DNA from: Anisodus tanguticus
Taxonomy: Eukaryota > Streptophyta > Magnoliopsida > Solanales > Solanaceae
Assembly (NCBI GenBank): GCA_034509755.1
Contig: CM067551.1
Location: 15,558,501 to 15,622,500 of the forward strand
Length of the DNA: 64,000 nt
Reading direction: 5' to 3'
Shown piece after piece: positions 25,490 through 37,731 of this stretch. A program made the translations under genes and the position numbers. The number at the start of each line of letters is the position of its first letter. The stretch's first letter is position 1. The notes below the pieces were generated by a model. It was not told the DNA's origin and did not search any database. It saw only the letters and a program-made list of their open reading frames with translations.

Positions 25490-28390
25490 GAATGGATATT
25501 TGACTTTCATCACGTCTTCGGCTTCCCAGGTTGCTTCTTTTGTGGAGTGATTTCTCCATAGGACCTTCACGGAAGCAATATCTTTATTCCTAAGGTGCTT
25601 AACCTGTCTATCCAGTATCTCTACCGAAATCTCTTTGTATTGGAGCTCTTCGTTCAAGACTATCTCTTGGGGTCGGATGATGTGGCTTGGATCGTGAAAA
25701 TATTTTCATAACATTGACACATGGAATTCCGGATGCACCGCTTCTAATTCTTGTGGAAGGGCTAGTTTGTAAGCCACATTCCCCACTCTTCGTAAGATCT
25801 CACATGATCCAATAAACCTTGGGCTCAACTTCCCTTTCTTACCAAAACGCATCACTCCCTTCATTGGAGAGACTTTTAAAAACACTTTCTCCTCTTTTTG
25901 GAATTCGAGATCTCTTTTGCGATGGTCCGCGTAGGACTTATGGCGGCTATGAGTTGTTTTGTTCTTCTCCCAAATTATCTGCACCTTGTCATTTATTTTT
26001 TGGATGACTTTGGGTCCGAACAGTTGCGTCTCACCCACCTCGAACCATCCAAGTGGAGATCTATATTTTCGCCTATACAATGCTTCGAACGGAGCCATTT
26101 GTATGCTTGAATGGAAACTATTGTTGTATGCAAACTCAATTAAACATAGATGGTCCAATCCGTTTGCAGGTATAAAGTCATGCTCAGCTTAATTTTTGTC
26201 CCGAGGCCCTGCTGAAAACTTTGCCAAAAGTGTGAAGTGAACTGGGAACCCCTATCCAAAATAATTTGTAGGGGAATCCCGTGTAACCTCACTATTTCTT
26301 TCAAATAAATCTGCGCATACTGCAGTGCCCGATATATAGTCTTGACCGGTAGGAAATGGGCTGACTTTGTAAGCTGATCTACAATCACCCAGATAGAATC
26401 ATAACCGTCTCGAGTTTTTGGTAGACCAGTCATAAAATCCATATGAATTGCCTCCCATTTCCACACGGGGACACCAATGTCCTAAAGTAGTCCGCCGAGT
26501 TTTTGATGTTCGAATTTTACCTCTTGACACATAAGACACCTTCCGACAAACTCTTTAATATTGCTCTTCATTCTGTCCCACCAGTAATTTACCTTGAGAT
26601 ACTGATACATCTTCGTTGATCATGGATGAATGGAATATATGGTGTTGTGACCCTCATCCAAGATCTTTTTTCTTAGGTCTCTTACCTTAGGAACACATAA
26701 CCTACCCTTATACCGAAGGGTACCGTCATTGTCTCCTAACGTAAACTGTGAAGGTTTTCTCTGTTAGATCCTCTCCCAAAATCAAACAAACTCTGTATCA
26801 TCAAACTGACTTTCTTTTATTTCCGAAGCTAAGGCAGACTAAGAGGTATCATGCACTGCCCTCTGCCTTCACCAACCTCAGTTAAGCTAACCCCGAGGTT
26901 TCCTAATTTTTGTACCTTACTTATAATACCTCTCTTTGTATTGTCAAGTGGGACAAGCTGCCCATTGATCTCCTACTGAGTGCGTCGGCCACCACATTAG
27001 CTTTTTCAGGATGGTAAAGAATGCTAAGGTCATAATCCTTAAGAAATTCTAACCATATCCTTTGTTGGAGGTTCAGATCCTTTTGCGTGGTTATGTACTG
27101 TAAACCCTTGTGATATGTAAATATATCTACATGCACCCCATACAAATAGTGTCTCCATATTCGTAAGGCGAACACTACCGCGGCCAGTTCCATGTCATAA
27201 GGTGGATAATTCTTGTCATGTATCTTCAATTGTCGAGATGCATATGCAATAACTTTTCCAAATTGCATCAAGATACAACATAATCCAACTTTAGGGGCAT
27301 CACAATAAACTGTGAACCCTTCTTGTCCCAATGGTAAGGTTAGGACTGGCGCAATAGTCAATAGCTCCTTCATTTTCTGAAAACTTGCCTCGCACGCCTC
27401 TGACCACTGGTACTTAACCGACTTCTGAGTCAATCGAGTCAAGGGAGCAGCGAGACTAGAGAAACCTTCTACAAATCTTCTATAACACCAAGCCAAACCC
27501 AAGAAACTCCTAATTTATGTCGGAGTGGTAGGCCTTGGCCAACGCTTTACTACTTCTATATTTTGGGGGTCTACCACACCCCTTGACACAATGTGGCCCA
27601 AGAAAGCTACCTTTCCCATCCAAAATTCATACTTTGAAAATTTAGCATACAGTTTCTCCTGTCTTAAGATTTGAAGCACTACGCTTAGATGCCCTTCATG
27701 TTCCTCGACACTCTTACTATAAATTAGAATATCATCGATGAATACAATCACGAACAAATCTAAGAATGGTTTGAAGATTCTGTTTATGAGATCCATAAAA
27801 GCTGCTGGGGCATTGGTTAACTCGAAAGACATGACCAAGAACTCATAATGGCCATATCGGGTTCTAAATGACGTTTTAGATATATCATCCGAATTTATTT
27901 TCAGATGATGATATCCTGAACGGAAGTCAACTTTGGAAAAATAGTTGGCTCCTTGAAGTTGGTCAAAAAGTTCATCGATTCTTGGTAATGGGTACCGGTT
28001 CTTGATCGTGACCTTATTGAGTTGTCGATAATAGATGCACATTCAGAGCGGATCGTCTTTCTTCTTCACAAAAAGGACTAGTGCACCCCAGGGGGAAATA
28101 CTAGGCCTTATAAAACCTTTATCCAGAAGATCCTTCAATTATTCTTTTAACTCTCTCAATTCAGCTGGGGCCATTTGATATGGAGAAATGGAGATGGGTC
28201 TTGTACCCGGAATTAACTCTATGGCGCTGTCCGGAGGAAGGCCTTGAAGATCCTCAGGGAAAACCTCCAGAAAATTGCAAACAATAGGGACATTATGCAT
28301 ATTTAGACCAACAAAATACCTATGACCATCGTATTGGATGCCTCCACCTCATTCCTCTAGGGCAAAGAGTAGAGTCGATTAGGATTGTTG
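25490..28390 (-). pseudogene. Gypsy pol: reverse transcriptase, RNase H, integrase, chromodomain
   Basis: Reverse transcriptase at 28042-27515 has YRQLNKVTIKNRYPLPRID and the catalytic FIDD box (VIVFIDDILIYSK). RNase H follows at 27502-26921 (VYCDAPKVGLCCILMQ, VVADALSR). Integrase at 26466-26140 keeps two acidic residues (HMDFMTGLPKTRDGYDSIW, ILDRGSQFTS). It then jumps from QTD straight to DHLCLIEFAYNN, so the part with the catalytic Glu is missing. The remaining part to 25706 and a chromodomain tail to about 25490 (VKHLRNKDIASVKVLWRN) complete the order expected of a chromovirus. Protease is almost wholly absent between the zinc knuckle and the linker ahead of reverse transcriptase, near 28320. 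Confidence 0.88.
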
Positions 28391-28428
28391 GACTGTTGAC
28401 CTCCCTGACCCTGTCGGTACTGGTTTCC

Positions 28429-29710
28429 CTAATTTCCCTTGTGGACAGCTGTGGTTGCTTCTGAACTCCCATGAGAAAAATGAGTTTGGGTTCTCTTCTT
28501 GCAATCCCTATCATAGTGGTCTGGTTCTCCACAGTTGTAACACTCTTTTGGTGAGAACCAACATTCTCCAAAATGTTTATTTTGACAAACCTTACAGACC
28601 GGTTTGTTATCCCCCTGTGTTAGGGTTAGTGGCCTGGACATTGCTACCTTAGTGTTTGAACCATTTGTGCCCTTGGGGCTTGCGTTGAGACAATCCTACT
28701 GACTGGCTCAATTTTGAAGAACATCTACTGCCTGCTTGCCTCTGGTTTTGATTCTGATTAAAGGATCCCGACGATCGAAACCTCTTTTGTGAATACTCTC
28801 TTTTTGCTTTAGCAAAACCTTCTACCTTCATTGCCATGTCGATGATCTGAAGGTAAGTCCGATCATGGGATAATGCCACTACTTTCTCTGCCAAGTTCGG
28901 GTTTAAACCCTCAATAAATCTTTTGACCTTCTCCTTTTCTGTAGGATTAATATGCGCGTTGTATGCCGAGAATCGCATGAACTGGGTATCGTATTCTTGC
29001 ACACTACTTTCTCCTTGTTTTAACTGTTCAAACTTACGCCTGAGTGTATCTTTTCGGGTGTTAAGCATGTACTTCTCAATGAATACGGCTCTGAACTCCC
29101 CCCACGTCATCGATGGTGATATCGGGGAACGATTTCTTATACAATTTCTCCACCACACCCCCACGTCGTCTACTAAACGTGCGCCCACCAAATTGATGCC
29201 ATGCATCTCTACACATCCCAAGGTAAACAGTAGGTCTTCTACCTCATCGAGAAATACTATCGGGTTAGACTTGGAGTCCTTCCCTGTGAAGATAGGTTCC
29301 CTTCTCCTCATAAAATTTGCTCATATTCTATCTGGTACTGACTGAGCTCCTACATTTTTGGCTAGTGGTGCAGCCACAACTGGTTCCTGGGCCGGTGGGT
29401 TCTGGGTTGGGGCCATCACTGAGATACTAGGTGTAGGGTGAACTATGTGCGGGGCTACCGCTGTCATCAACTCTATGAGTCTATCTAAATTTTGTCCCAC
29501 CATTTCCTGGGCCGCTTGACTCTCATTTCATTCAACATTTTCCACGCTATCTTGAGACACTGCTATTTCAACCGGAGGTATAGGAGCTTTATGGTAAACC
29601 TCTTCTTGAGCGCTCGATTATTGTGGCGGAACTCTTGGGGGTTGACTTTGTCCCCTCGCTCTTCCCCGACCTTTACACCACTGGTACTTGTAGGTATACC
29701 ATTTTATGTA
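28429..29710 (-). pseudogene. Gypsy gag with CCHC zinc knuckle
   Basis: The retrotransposon gag domain is readable at 29311-28649 (WWRNCIRNRSPISPSMTWGE, YDTQFMRFSAYNAHI, FIEGLNPNLAEKV). It is followed by a Gln/Asn/Ser-rich linker and the knuckle CYNCGEPDHYDRDC at about 28540-28500. An upstream part from about 29710 is interrupted by stops. Structural protein of the virus-like particle; not translatable as it stands. Confidence 0.85.
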
Positions 29711-30019
29711 AAGACAAGCGTGCCCATATTTTAGAAGACAAGACGTCTATTTTAACTCCCCAAAATTTTCTTATACTTCATAAGCATGACACAAAAATAA
29801 ATAACAATATTATTTCATTCTTGCATTCATAATACTTCATTCCATCATAACATAACATTATACTAAATCTTATCAGATAATTCTCCATCACCCATTGTAG
29901 ATCTCCAACTGAAACTGGCATTTACTACAAAATGTGTTAAATGGCTTAACCGTATGACTTGCCTATTCCGCAGGTTGGCATTCAGCTCCTTGTGAACCTT
30001 GTTCCTTTCCTCCCTTTCC

Positions 30020-30391
30020 CTATCGTCCATTATTTCCTTTCATCTTCCATACTTTCTTCACTTGACGTAGAAATTTGGGCAAGGAGCCTTCTTTACTATC
30101 TCCACATATCATCTTTTCTCTTCTAAATGAGGAGTGGAAATCTCCCGGGATGAAGTTGACTATTATTTGTAGTATGACTCCAATCAGATAATTGAAAAAG
30201 GTCGAGTCAAATGAACTCCTCTTCCGTCTAGCCCTAAGCAAATATGTACAACGTGTGATTGTGAAATCCATATATGCACCAAAATCATCTCCTGAGTCCA
30301 TCCTACGGTCCATGAACTCCTCCTGATCTCGCATTATACTTTTCATTTCAATGAGCACTTCCCTCTTAGTTGGAACTCGTATTGTAACCAT
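30020..30391 (-). CDS. Uncharacterised 123-residue frame in the gypsy leader
   Basis: An uninterrupted frame lies between the 5' LTR end (30655) and gag (about 29710). The N-terminal part is rich in charged residues (KREVLIEMKSIMRDQEEFMD). The middle is hydrophobic (FFNYLIGVILQIIVNFIPG), a possible membrane segment, and the tail is basic. I do not recognise a domain. It may be a small leader protein of this element lineage or a chance frame. Its integrity, in contrast to gag and pol, is notable but not proof. Confidence 0.3.
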   Translation of the reverse strand: MVTIRVPTKREVLIEMKSIMRDQEEFMDRRMDSGDDFGAYMDFTITRCTYLLRARRKRSSFDSTFFNYLIGVILQIIVNFIPGDFHSSFRREKMICGDSKEGSLPKFLRQVKKVWKMKGNNGR

Positions 30392-30637
30392 ATCTACAAA
30401 AATAACTGTTAGTTAATTTATCGTTCCACAATACCCTTCCATAATCCTTTGAAGGAGGTAGTATGAGAACCAAGTCTTTGACAAGACTCAAGATAGGCAC
30501 AGGAGAGTATGAAAGAAGCGAAACTGTTTAGGATGTTATCTCGTTCACTTATTACTAAGGTGGCGCGCACACCGTCGCAATAAGTAACCGTTAAACACCC
30601 AACTCAAAGAAATTTCCTAGAGTCTCCTAACCTGGTT

Positions 30638-30654
30638 GCGCTATGATACCAACT
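30638..30654 (-). other. Primer-binding site of the gypsy element
   Basis: Directly after the 5' LTR end TGTGACA, the minus strand reads AGTTGGTATCATAGC, close to the complement of the 3' end of initiator tRNA-Met. Confidence 0.8.
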
Positions 30655-31339
30655 TGTCACACCCCGACTTTTCTCAAGTCTTCCCTTAGGGCATGATGGC
30701 ACATGGGCAACTATCCCTGCCCAGACGAACCATTAACCTCTTTTCTTTCTGAAATAAACATGTATCTAGGTATGAAAATAATATAATTATGTACTTTTTA
30801 TGAAAACGCGAGCCCATACTCGTGCAACCACAACTTCTATCTAGACTCAATGGAAATTTCATATATAAAATAAAAAATTCCAAAGTTAAAAGGAAACAAT
30901 CTCATGTGGGGCATTTCCCGAGATAACGAAACCTGGTTCCTCAAACCTACTTAATCAAGAATGACATTCACCAAATCCGAAGAAATGGATTGGTGGACAA
31001 TGAGGCTGTGGGACGATCACTAGTCCTGTTGTAGAGTTTTCCCTTTATCGCGCTTACATGAAGCATGTTAGATAAAAGACTCAGCCCTACCATCTGGGGC
31101 TGAGTGAGAACATCGCCTAACGATTCAAAGTAACCTCACAATATTCTAAGTACAAATCATAAGAATGTTATGAAAACAGATTTCACCACTTTCAGTGTAT
31201 AAGCCAATAAATATTCACACACAAAATCTTTTCCCAACTCGTCCTAGGGAATACTTAGTTAACCAGTACACCTGTTTTATCCCATATAACATATTATATA
31301 TTTGTTGCGGTGTGTGCAACACGATCCAATGCAGTTCAA

Positions 31340-31510
31340 TTATAGCCCCAAAGACAAGTATATTTGAATAGTCCCAAAGGCAAGTGTATTTAAATAGTCC
31401 CGAAAGTAAGTGTACCTGAATAGCCCCAAAGGCAAGCACGCAACTGGATATAGCCCCGAAGGTGACTCAATAAGTAATTAGTCCCGAAGGCAACACGTGT
31501 GTAATGCTAT
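31340..31510. repeat. Short imperfect repeats within the gypsy LTR
   Basis: The motif TAGTCCC(G/A)AAGGCAAG-TGTA recurs six or more times at spacings of about 25-30 bp between 31345 and 31500. It is an internal minisatellite of the LTR. Confidence 0.75.
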
Positions 31511-31579
31511 AGTTCCGTAGGTGATGGCAAAACTATTTACATTACCAAAATTTCTATCATCTCAACTGTATGGCTAAAC

Positions 31580-31582
<3 letters not shown>

Positions 31583-31662
<80 letters not shown>
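31583..31662. repeat. Compound (AC)n(AT)n microsatellite in the gypsy 5' LTR
   Basis: About 14 AC dinucleotides are followed by about 26 AT dinucleotides, with the same composition and order as the microsatellite at 20202-20322 in a different LTR. Confidence 0.95.
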
Positions 31663-31667
<5 letters not shown>

Positions 31668-32898
31668 TTAAAAAAAAGATTCAAATAATATTCCTTTATT
31701 TCAACTTTTCGCCCTTCCCACTTTTAAGGGTTATAACTCTCAAACCGTAATAACTCCAAATAAGGTATTTCTTATGCCGAGTCGAAGGTAACATGAGGAC
31801 CTATCACTATCCCAAGTTTCCTCTGAAAATACTTAGTGTAACTAGTACAGATTCACGAAAGAGAAAACCCTATGAAAATTGTCTCGCTGAACTGTTTAAT
31901 AAAAGGGACACAATATTAAAATAGTCATAACTTTTTATTCGTAAGTCGGATTAATACCCGTAAAGTCTCAAAATGTCTAGAATAGAGAAATCTAGAACTT
32001 TTATTCATCACAAGGTTTCATATTCCTTACCAATTTGTACTGTTTTTCCTTTATACATTCTTCCTTCCGAATTTCGATTGATCCGAGGCAGAAACTTTAA
32101 ACTACGATAACTCTCAAAATGCATGTCGGTTTTAGCCCCGCTTGAACTCGATCTGACCGTGAAGTAGAGATGTTTAACCCTGTAAAATTACATCCAACTC
32201 TAGTAGGGATACCTCAGCGATAAACAGTTTTTAATTTCACGACCCGAACTAGTTACTAGATAATCTATTAGCAATAACTTCACGATCATTGTTGCAACAT
32301 CCGGATTATATTCTAACATGTATTGTAACTCAAAAAAAGGGATTATACTAAGAATTTTGAGTGAGAGAACTCACCTTTATTGCTTCGTAATCGCGAATGA
32401 ACTTTCAAACTCCAACTAAACCTTTTCGGAACTCCTTAATTGATAAAGTTAATTTTTTTGTTCTCTGAAATTTTTGGGTTTCTTTTCCTATGTGTTCTCT
32501 TCTGCTCTGCCAGAATTTTGCATATAATGTGTTGTGTTGTGTGTGTTTGTGTAGGAGTGGGAAAGGAGTTGATAAACTTTGGTTAGGAGTCTTAAGGGAT
32601 GAGGAGTTTGGAAGTGATTTGGATTAGTGTAAAAGGGGGGGGGGGGGGATTTGGTTGAGATTTTTAAGGGAATTGGACGTGCAACCTTCCCTTATATAAA
32701 AAAAATTTCTTCTAATTACTACGGGACGTTACATTATGGAAATTAAATCTACATTTTTCTAATACAAGACTACTACATTTTCCTAATACAAGACTACTAC
32801 CATAATTATACATGTGCAAGAACTCTAATAATTATGGAAAGGAATATACAAAATATACATAGCGTATACATAGTTTTGACCGTGTATACGACCTGCTT

Positions 32899-34399
32899 TC
32901 ACACCTCCATAGTCATAGCGGGCGGTTGTCGTACGCTGAGACTATCCCTAAAATCTTCAAACAGAACTAATGGAAGACCCTTAGTAAATATGTCAGCAAT
33001 TTGGTATTGTGAAGGGACATGCAAGACACGTACTTGTCCATGAGCTACCTTTTCGTGAACAAAGTGAATATCCATCTCGATATGTTTAGTGCGCTGATGT
33101 TGGACCATATTCCCAGAGAGATAGACCACACTAAAATTATCGCAGTAGACCAAGGTAGCTTTTTGAAGAGGAAAGTGAAGCTTTAATAGGAGATTTTGCA
33201 GCCAACAGGACTCAGACACCACATTGGCTACCCCTCGATACTCGGCCTCCGCAGTAGATCGTGATAAAGTAGCCTGGCATTTAGCCGACCAAGAGACTAA
33301 GTTATCACCAAGAAACATACAATAACCAAATATCGAACATCTGGTATCTGGACATCCACCCCAATCAACATTTGTATAAGACACGAGAGTAGATACGGAG
33401 GATGGATATAAGTGCAAACCATAATCAAGAGTGCCCTAAATGTAATGCATAATGCGTTTGAGAGCATGCATGTGCTCATCCCTCGGATCATGCATAAATA
33501 AATACATCTGCTGCACTACATAAGTAATATCAGGCCTCGTGAATATAAGATACTAAAGAGCCCTTGCAAGACTACGATAGTGGGAAGGATCCTCATAAGG
33601 TGTGCTAAAATTAGCACTCAGCTTCGGTTTTGTGTCAACCGGAGTAGGAGAGGACTTACATGATGACTGTCAGCCCGTTCAATAATCTCAGTTGTATACT
33701 TCCTTTGGGATAGAAAAAGACCACCTGCATGACGAGTGATAGCTATACCCAAAAATAACTCAAGGGCCCCAAGTCTTTCATAGCAAATTCGGAACTGAGA
33801 AGAGACATAATAGACTTACACATTTTATCGAAAGAGGCAGTCAATATAATATCATCCACATATAATAGAATATATGGCAGAGACGTACCACGACGATAGA
33901 TGAACAGAGAATGATCAGACCTACTGTGAGAAAACCTAATAGTAGACACATAATTTGCAAACCTTTTATACCAAGCCTGAGGGGCCTGTTTTAGCCCATA
34001 CAAGGACTTCTTCAGCAAACAGACATGGTTAGGATGATCGGGGTGACTGAAACTCAAGGGTTACTATATGTAAACTATTTCCTTGAGATCACCATGTAAG
34101 AAAGTATTTTTCACATCCAACTGATGAGTGGGCCATGCGTTAGAGAGAGCCAGACTGAGAACAGTGCGAATGGTTTCCGGTTTGACCACCAGACTAAATG
34201 TTTCTCTACAATCCACGCCAACCTGCTGAGTTTTTCCACCACCTACAAGATGGGTCTTATGCATCTCAAAACAACCATCAATTTTTTCCTTATGAGTAAA
34301 AATCCACATAGAATAAATAACATTGACACCAGGCGGACGGGGCACCAACTCCCATGTCTTATTTTCAATAAGAGCATTATATTCATCATCTATGACCAT
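32899..34399 (-). pseudogene. Copia reverse transcriptase and RNase H remnant
   Basis: Reverse transcriptase: FSLVVKPETIRTVLSLALSN, HQLDVKNTFLHGDL, SLYGLKQAPQAWYKRF and an intact YVDD box (LLYVDDIILTAS). RNase H: STAEAEYRGVANVVSESCW, TLVYCDNFSVVYLS and HQRTKHIEMDIHFVHEKVA, ending about 32899. At least three frame changes or stops separate the pieces. Confidence 0.85.
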
Positions 34400-35209
34400 T
34401 TTCCAATCGGGTCATGAAAGGCAGACATTGGGTTACGTGGTAGGGGTGATTTAGTGACATTGAAATTGAGATTAAAATGTTGTTTTGGTTTAAAAATACC
34501 CTATTAGCTATGAGTAACGAGCCCTTTGCTCGGAATAGAAGTTGATCGGACCTGGGTCAGTGTATGGGTGTCGAAACTGGCTCAGTTTAGGAGGTATGGA
34601 CTCAGGTCAGGTAGTGGTACAACAGGCAGTGGGTATGTTGACCGAGACACTGGATTGGGATGAGGCATGGATGGGCCAGCAGGCAGTGGGCCTGCTGGCT
34701 GGAATTCCTGATGGGAAGTTTCTGGGCCAGTGGTCATCCGGGCCGGTGGTGGGCTGTGGGTCCAGATCTCGAGATGGGGTTTGGAACAAATGGTGGACCA
34801 CATAAGGTGAGAACCCATCATCCAGAAAATTAATAGGAATTAGACACGGAATTATGCAACTTAGCAAACGAAAATTGGGGTTCATAAAAAATTACATGGC
34901 AACTAATGATGATTTTATTAGAGGATAAATCATAACATTTATAACCACGATGATTAGATGGATAATTCAAAAATCATGGCAGGCTTGTAGTTTGTTTACT
35001 ATTGTAGAGGGAAATGGAGGATAACATAAACACACAAGTACCCTAAGATGAGAATATGACGGATTTTGTGATAAAGAATTTTGAGAGGAGATTGGTATGC
35101 TAATCATTTGCTAGGGAGTATGTTAAGAAGGTATGTAGCCATTTGTAATTCATGAGGCTAAAATGAAGGTGGTAAGGAAGCATGGGCTAGTAATGTCCGA
35201 ACAATATTA

Positions 35210-37030
35210 TTAATTGGGTGATTTTTTCTTCGGCTTTCCCATTTCGTGAGGACGTATGAGGACAAGAAAATCAAAAAGATATGCCATTAATATTACAAAA
35301 TTCCCTAAATGGCCCATTATCAAATTCCATTCCATTATCACGCTAAATGTTTTTAACTTCCCTTCAAATTGGGTACGAATGAATGCTCTCAACGATAGGA
35401 ATGAGGAATAAACTTGAGACTTTTTAGACAACGGAAAGGTTCAAAAAAAATTAAAATAATCATCCAAAAATAACACATAGTAACGATGGCCCAAAGAGCT
35501 CAAAACGGGAGATGTCCACAAATTACTATGAATAATATCAAATGGCAATAAAGTACTAGAATTAGAGGCTACAAAGGGTAATCTAACATGTTTCCCAAGC
35601 GGACAAGAAGGACAAACATTAGTACTACGTGTACTATTACACTCAATAAAATTACTATTTTTAAGAGAGGAAAGAACAGACGCTCCTGGATGACCCAAAC
35701 ACGCATGCCACAAGGAAGGTGCTAAAGCGGCAAACGTTGACGATGTGGCTTGATTAGTGGTGGTGTTGGTGATGGGATATAGATCACCCCGACTATTACA
35801 TAGAATTAGAGGTATCCCCGTCGTGAAATCCTTCACAGAAAATCCAAAAGAGTCAAAGTCAATAGAAACCCAATTATCAGTTGTAAATTTTCGAACAGAC
35901 ACCAAGTTTTGAATTAAGGAGCATGAAGGACATTTTAAAGGCTAAAGGTGGGTTCAAGGGAGATAAATTTATGTGAACATAACCACGAATTGAAATTGAA
36001 TTACCATTACCAACAATTATGCCACTATTTTTGCTCAAATTGAAATAAGACTAGAGATTACCTGGTGCGGACGTCATGTGAGAAGTAGCACCAGTGTCCA
36101 TGTACCAATTTTCATCCGAGGGATATAATCCAAGTGTATGCATCACTGCCTCGATATCTGTGTGGGTTGGGCTACTTTGCAGCAGCGTAGGCCTGTTGAG
36201 GTCATGGCCCAAGCAGGCCAGGTTGCTTCCAGGCCTGGGTCGCTATTCTGGGCCGCCGCTAGCTGTTGGACGCTACTGCTAGGCTTGGCCTAAAAGGGAG
36301 GAGCCGGATAGGGAGCATTGGGCCACTGCCCACTGGCCCAACCCCACGACTATAGTCCACTGGCCTAAGGTTGCGGTCAGTGGGGCTGAGGCCCAGGCTG
36401 GCCATTGCCGCTACCTCATCCTCCGCCACTTCCGTGGCTGCCACCGTTGCCACCATCATCGCCGCAGCCGCCGCAGCTGTTTTTACCGCCATTTTTCTAA
36501 TTTTGGTCCTTTTTGCCGCCACTATTATTACGATTTTGGCCCGAATTTGCCAAAAATGAGTGAGGGTCATCGGTGTTGTGTGTCGTGGCCACCATCATGA
36601 TGAAATTAGCTCTTGTTGCTGACTTTATAGGCAATCCCTCTTCTTCTAATGTGAGCATGGAATGTGTCTGGTAGAGCGGTGGGAGAGGATTGCTTTGACG
36701 AATAAGAGTTCCAACTCCAGCATATGCCTCAGAGAGGCCTGCAACTATTTGAAGAACGAGACGATCATTAGTGATGGGCGCGCCAACATTCTTGAGTTGA
36801 TTCGACAACTCCTTGATCCTTTGACAGTAGGCTGAGACATTTGGAAAATCCTCCATATTAATGTGGGAGAATTCCTGCTCAAGGGTCACGACACGGGAAT
36901 TTTTGTTATCCTGGAATATATCACACATGTTCCAAGCTTCCATGGTCGTGGCGTTGGGTTCGATAATAGTCTGTAAGAGGTCTGTAGAGATGGTGGAACA
37001 AATCCATTGGAGCATCGTAGCATCAAGAAT
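35210..37030 (-). pseudogene. Copia gag, protease remnant and integrase
   Basis: Gag of the UBN2 type is readable at 37015-36497 (ICSTISTDLLQTIIEPNATT, FPNVSAYCQRIKELSNQL), followed by a Gly/Ala-rich tail. A protease-like segment WYMDTGATSHMTSA is recoverable near 36105-36065. Integrase lies at 35905-35441 (SLWHACLGHPGASVLSSL, CPSCPLGKHVRLPF, FDIIHSNLWTSPVL). Confidence 0.8.
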
Positions 37031-37039
37031 TTCCCACTG

Positions 37040-37726
37040 TAAAAAATTATTGTTTTATTGTTTTATTGAACTGGACCCATCTGTAAGAGGCATTGGGTTT
37101 TATTGTTTAGTTGTGTTAATTTAAGACGAGATTTGTGTTCGGTTGCTAGATGGGTCCAGTTCATTTGACTTGGGTCAGAATTTTATGTGGACCAATAAAT
37201 AAAGGTCACGTGTTTAACTAAAATTTTAATCAAATATTATATAATTGTGTTGTTAATGAAGGGGCAATTTTAAGCCTAAAAATTTAGGAATAAGTTTGAT
37301 CTAATAGGTGGAAGGATAGTATTTTTGAGCCATTAATATGTTTAGGACATTATTGAACCAATAGGTGGAAGAAGGGAGAATTTGATCCGCGGAAAGAAGT
37401 CATTTTTTAGCCAATTTTAATATATTAACGGCATTTCTAACCCTTTTCCGACGAAATAATTACGGGCACATACTTATGATGACTTTAATAGTTACTATAA
37501 CCAAATAAGTGTATAAATGTTAACTACTATTACTACTATCTATATATACGCAAGTACAGTGAAGCCTGGATTTGGGCAGAATATTATGAAGTTGAAATAG
37601 GAGTTTGCAAGTGGAAGTGATAAAGCTAAGATTTTTTATTTAAGGAATAAAAATAGTAGCAACATGTCTCAAATTGATGCAAATATGTAGTTCACTTTGA
37701 AGAGCATTTTCTAAATCACTACCCAT
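37040..37726. other. Spacer between copia and TRIM, no gene seen
   Basis: This AT-rich sequence includes an inverted pair around GGGTCCAGTTCATTTGACTT (37144) and AACTGGACCCATCTGTAAGA (37068). No recognisable coding region was seen. Confidence 0.4.
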
Positions 37727-37731
37727 TATAT

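Larger units (their letters stand above)
24805..32733 (-). mobile_element. Ty3/gypsy chromovirus (Tekay/Del-like), 7.9 kb
   Basis: On the minus strand: a full 5' LTR (32733-30655, TGTAACGTCCCGTAG to TGACA), a tRNA-Met-type primer-binding site, a leader, gag with zinc knuckle, reverse transcriptase, RNase H, integrase, chromodomain, a purine tract AAGGAGGGGAGGA, and a 3' LTR beginning at 25364 that is truncated after about 560 bp at 24805. Protease is largely deleted and the integrase has lost its catalytic Glu region, so the copy is defective. It abuts the older gypsy element on the left and a copia LTR on the right. Confidence 0.9.
30655..32733 (-). repeat. 5' LTR of the chromovirus
   Basis: This LTR is 2079 bp, starts TGTAACGTCCCGTAG and ends TGTGACA. 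It holds the compound microsatellite at 31583-31662 and several short repeats of the type CCCCAAAGGCAAGTGTA at 31340-31500. Confidence 0.85.
32734..37030 (-). mobile_element. Ty1/copia retrotransposon, truncated at both ends
   Basis: On the minus strand this runs from mid-gag (37015) through integrase (35905-35210) and reverse transcriptase (34399-33743) to RNase H (33417-32899) and the start of a 3' LTR (TGTGAAAGCAGGTCG, about 32905). The LTR is cut at 32734 by the gypsy LTR. The 5' LTR and gag N-terminus are absent. The protein sequence is closely related to the copia at 7.4-11.7 kb (both have RVLHVPS-YQIADIFTKGLP). A solo LTR of this family lies in the CSL gene at 15120-15365. Confidence 0.85.

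Noticed and set aside
34542..34821. GC-rich plus-strand frame with many Gly/Val/Gln
   Set aside because: It is antisense to the Pro/Thr-rich integrase-to-reverse transcriptase linker of a copia element.
36371..36559. Alanine-rich plus-strand frame resembling a signal peptide
   Set aside because: It is antisense to a low-complexity gag tail, and the hydrophobicity comes from GCC/GCN runs.
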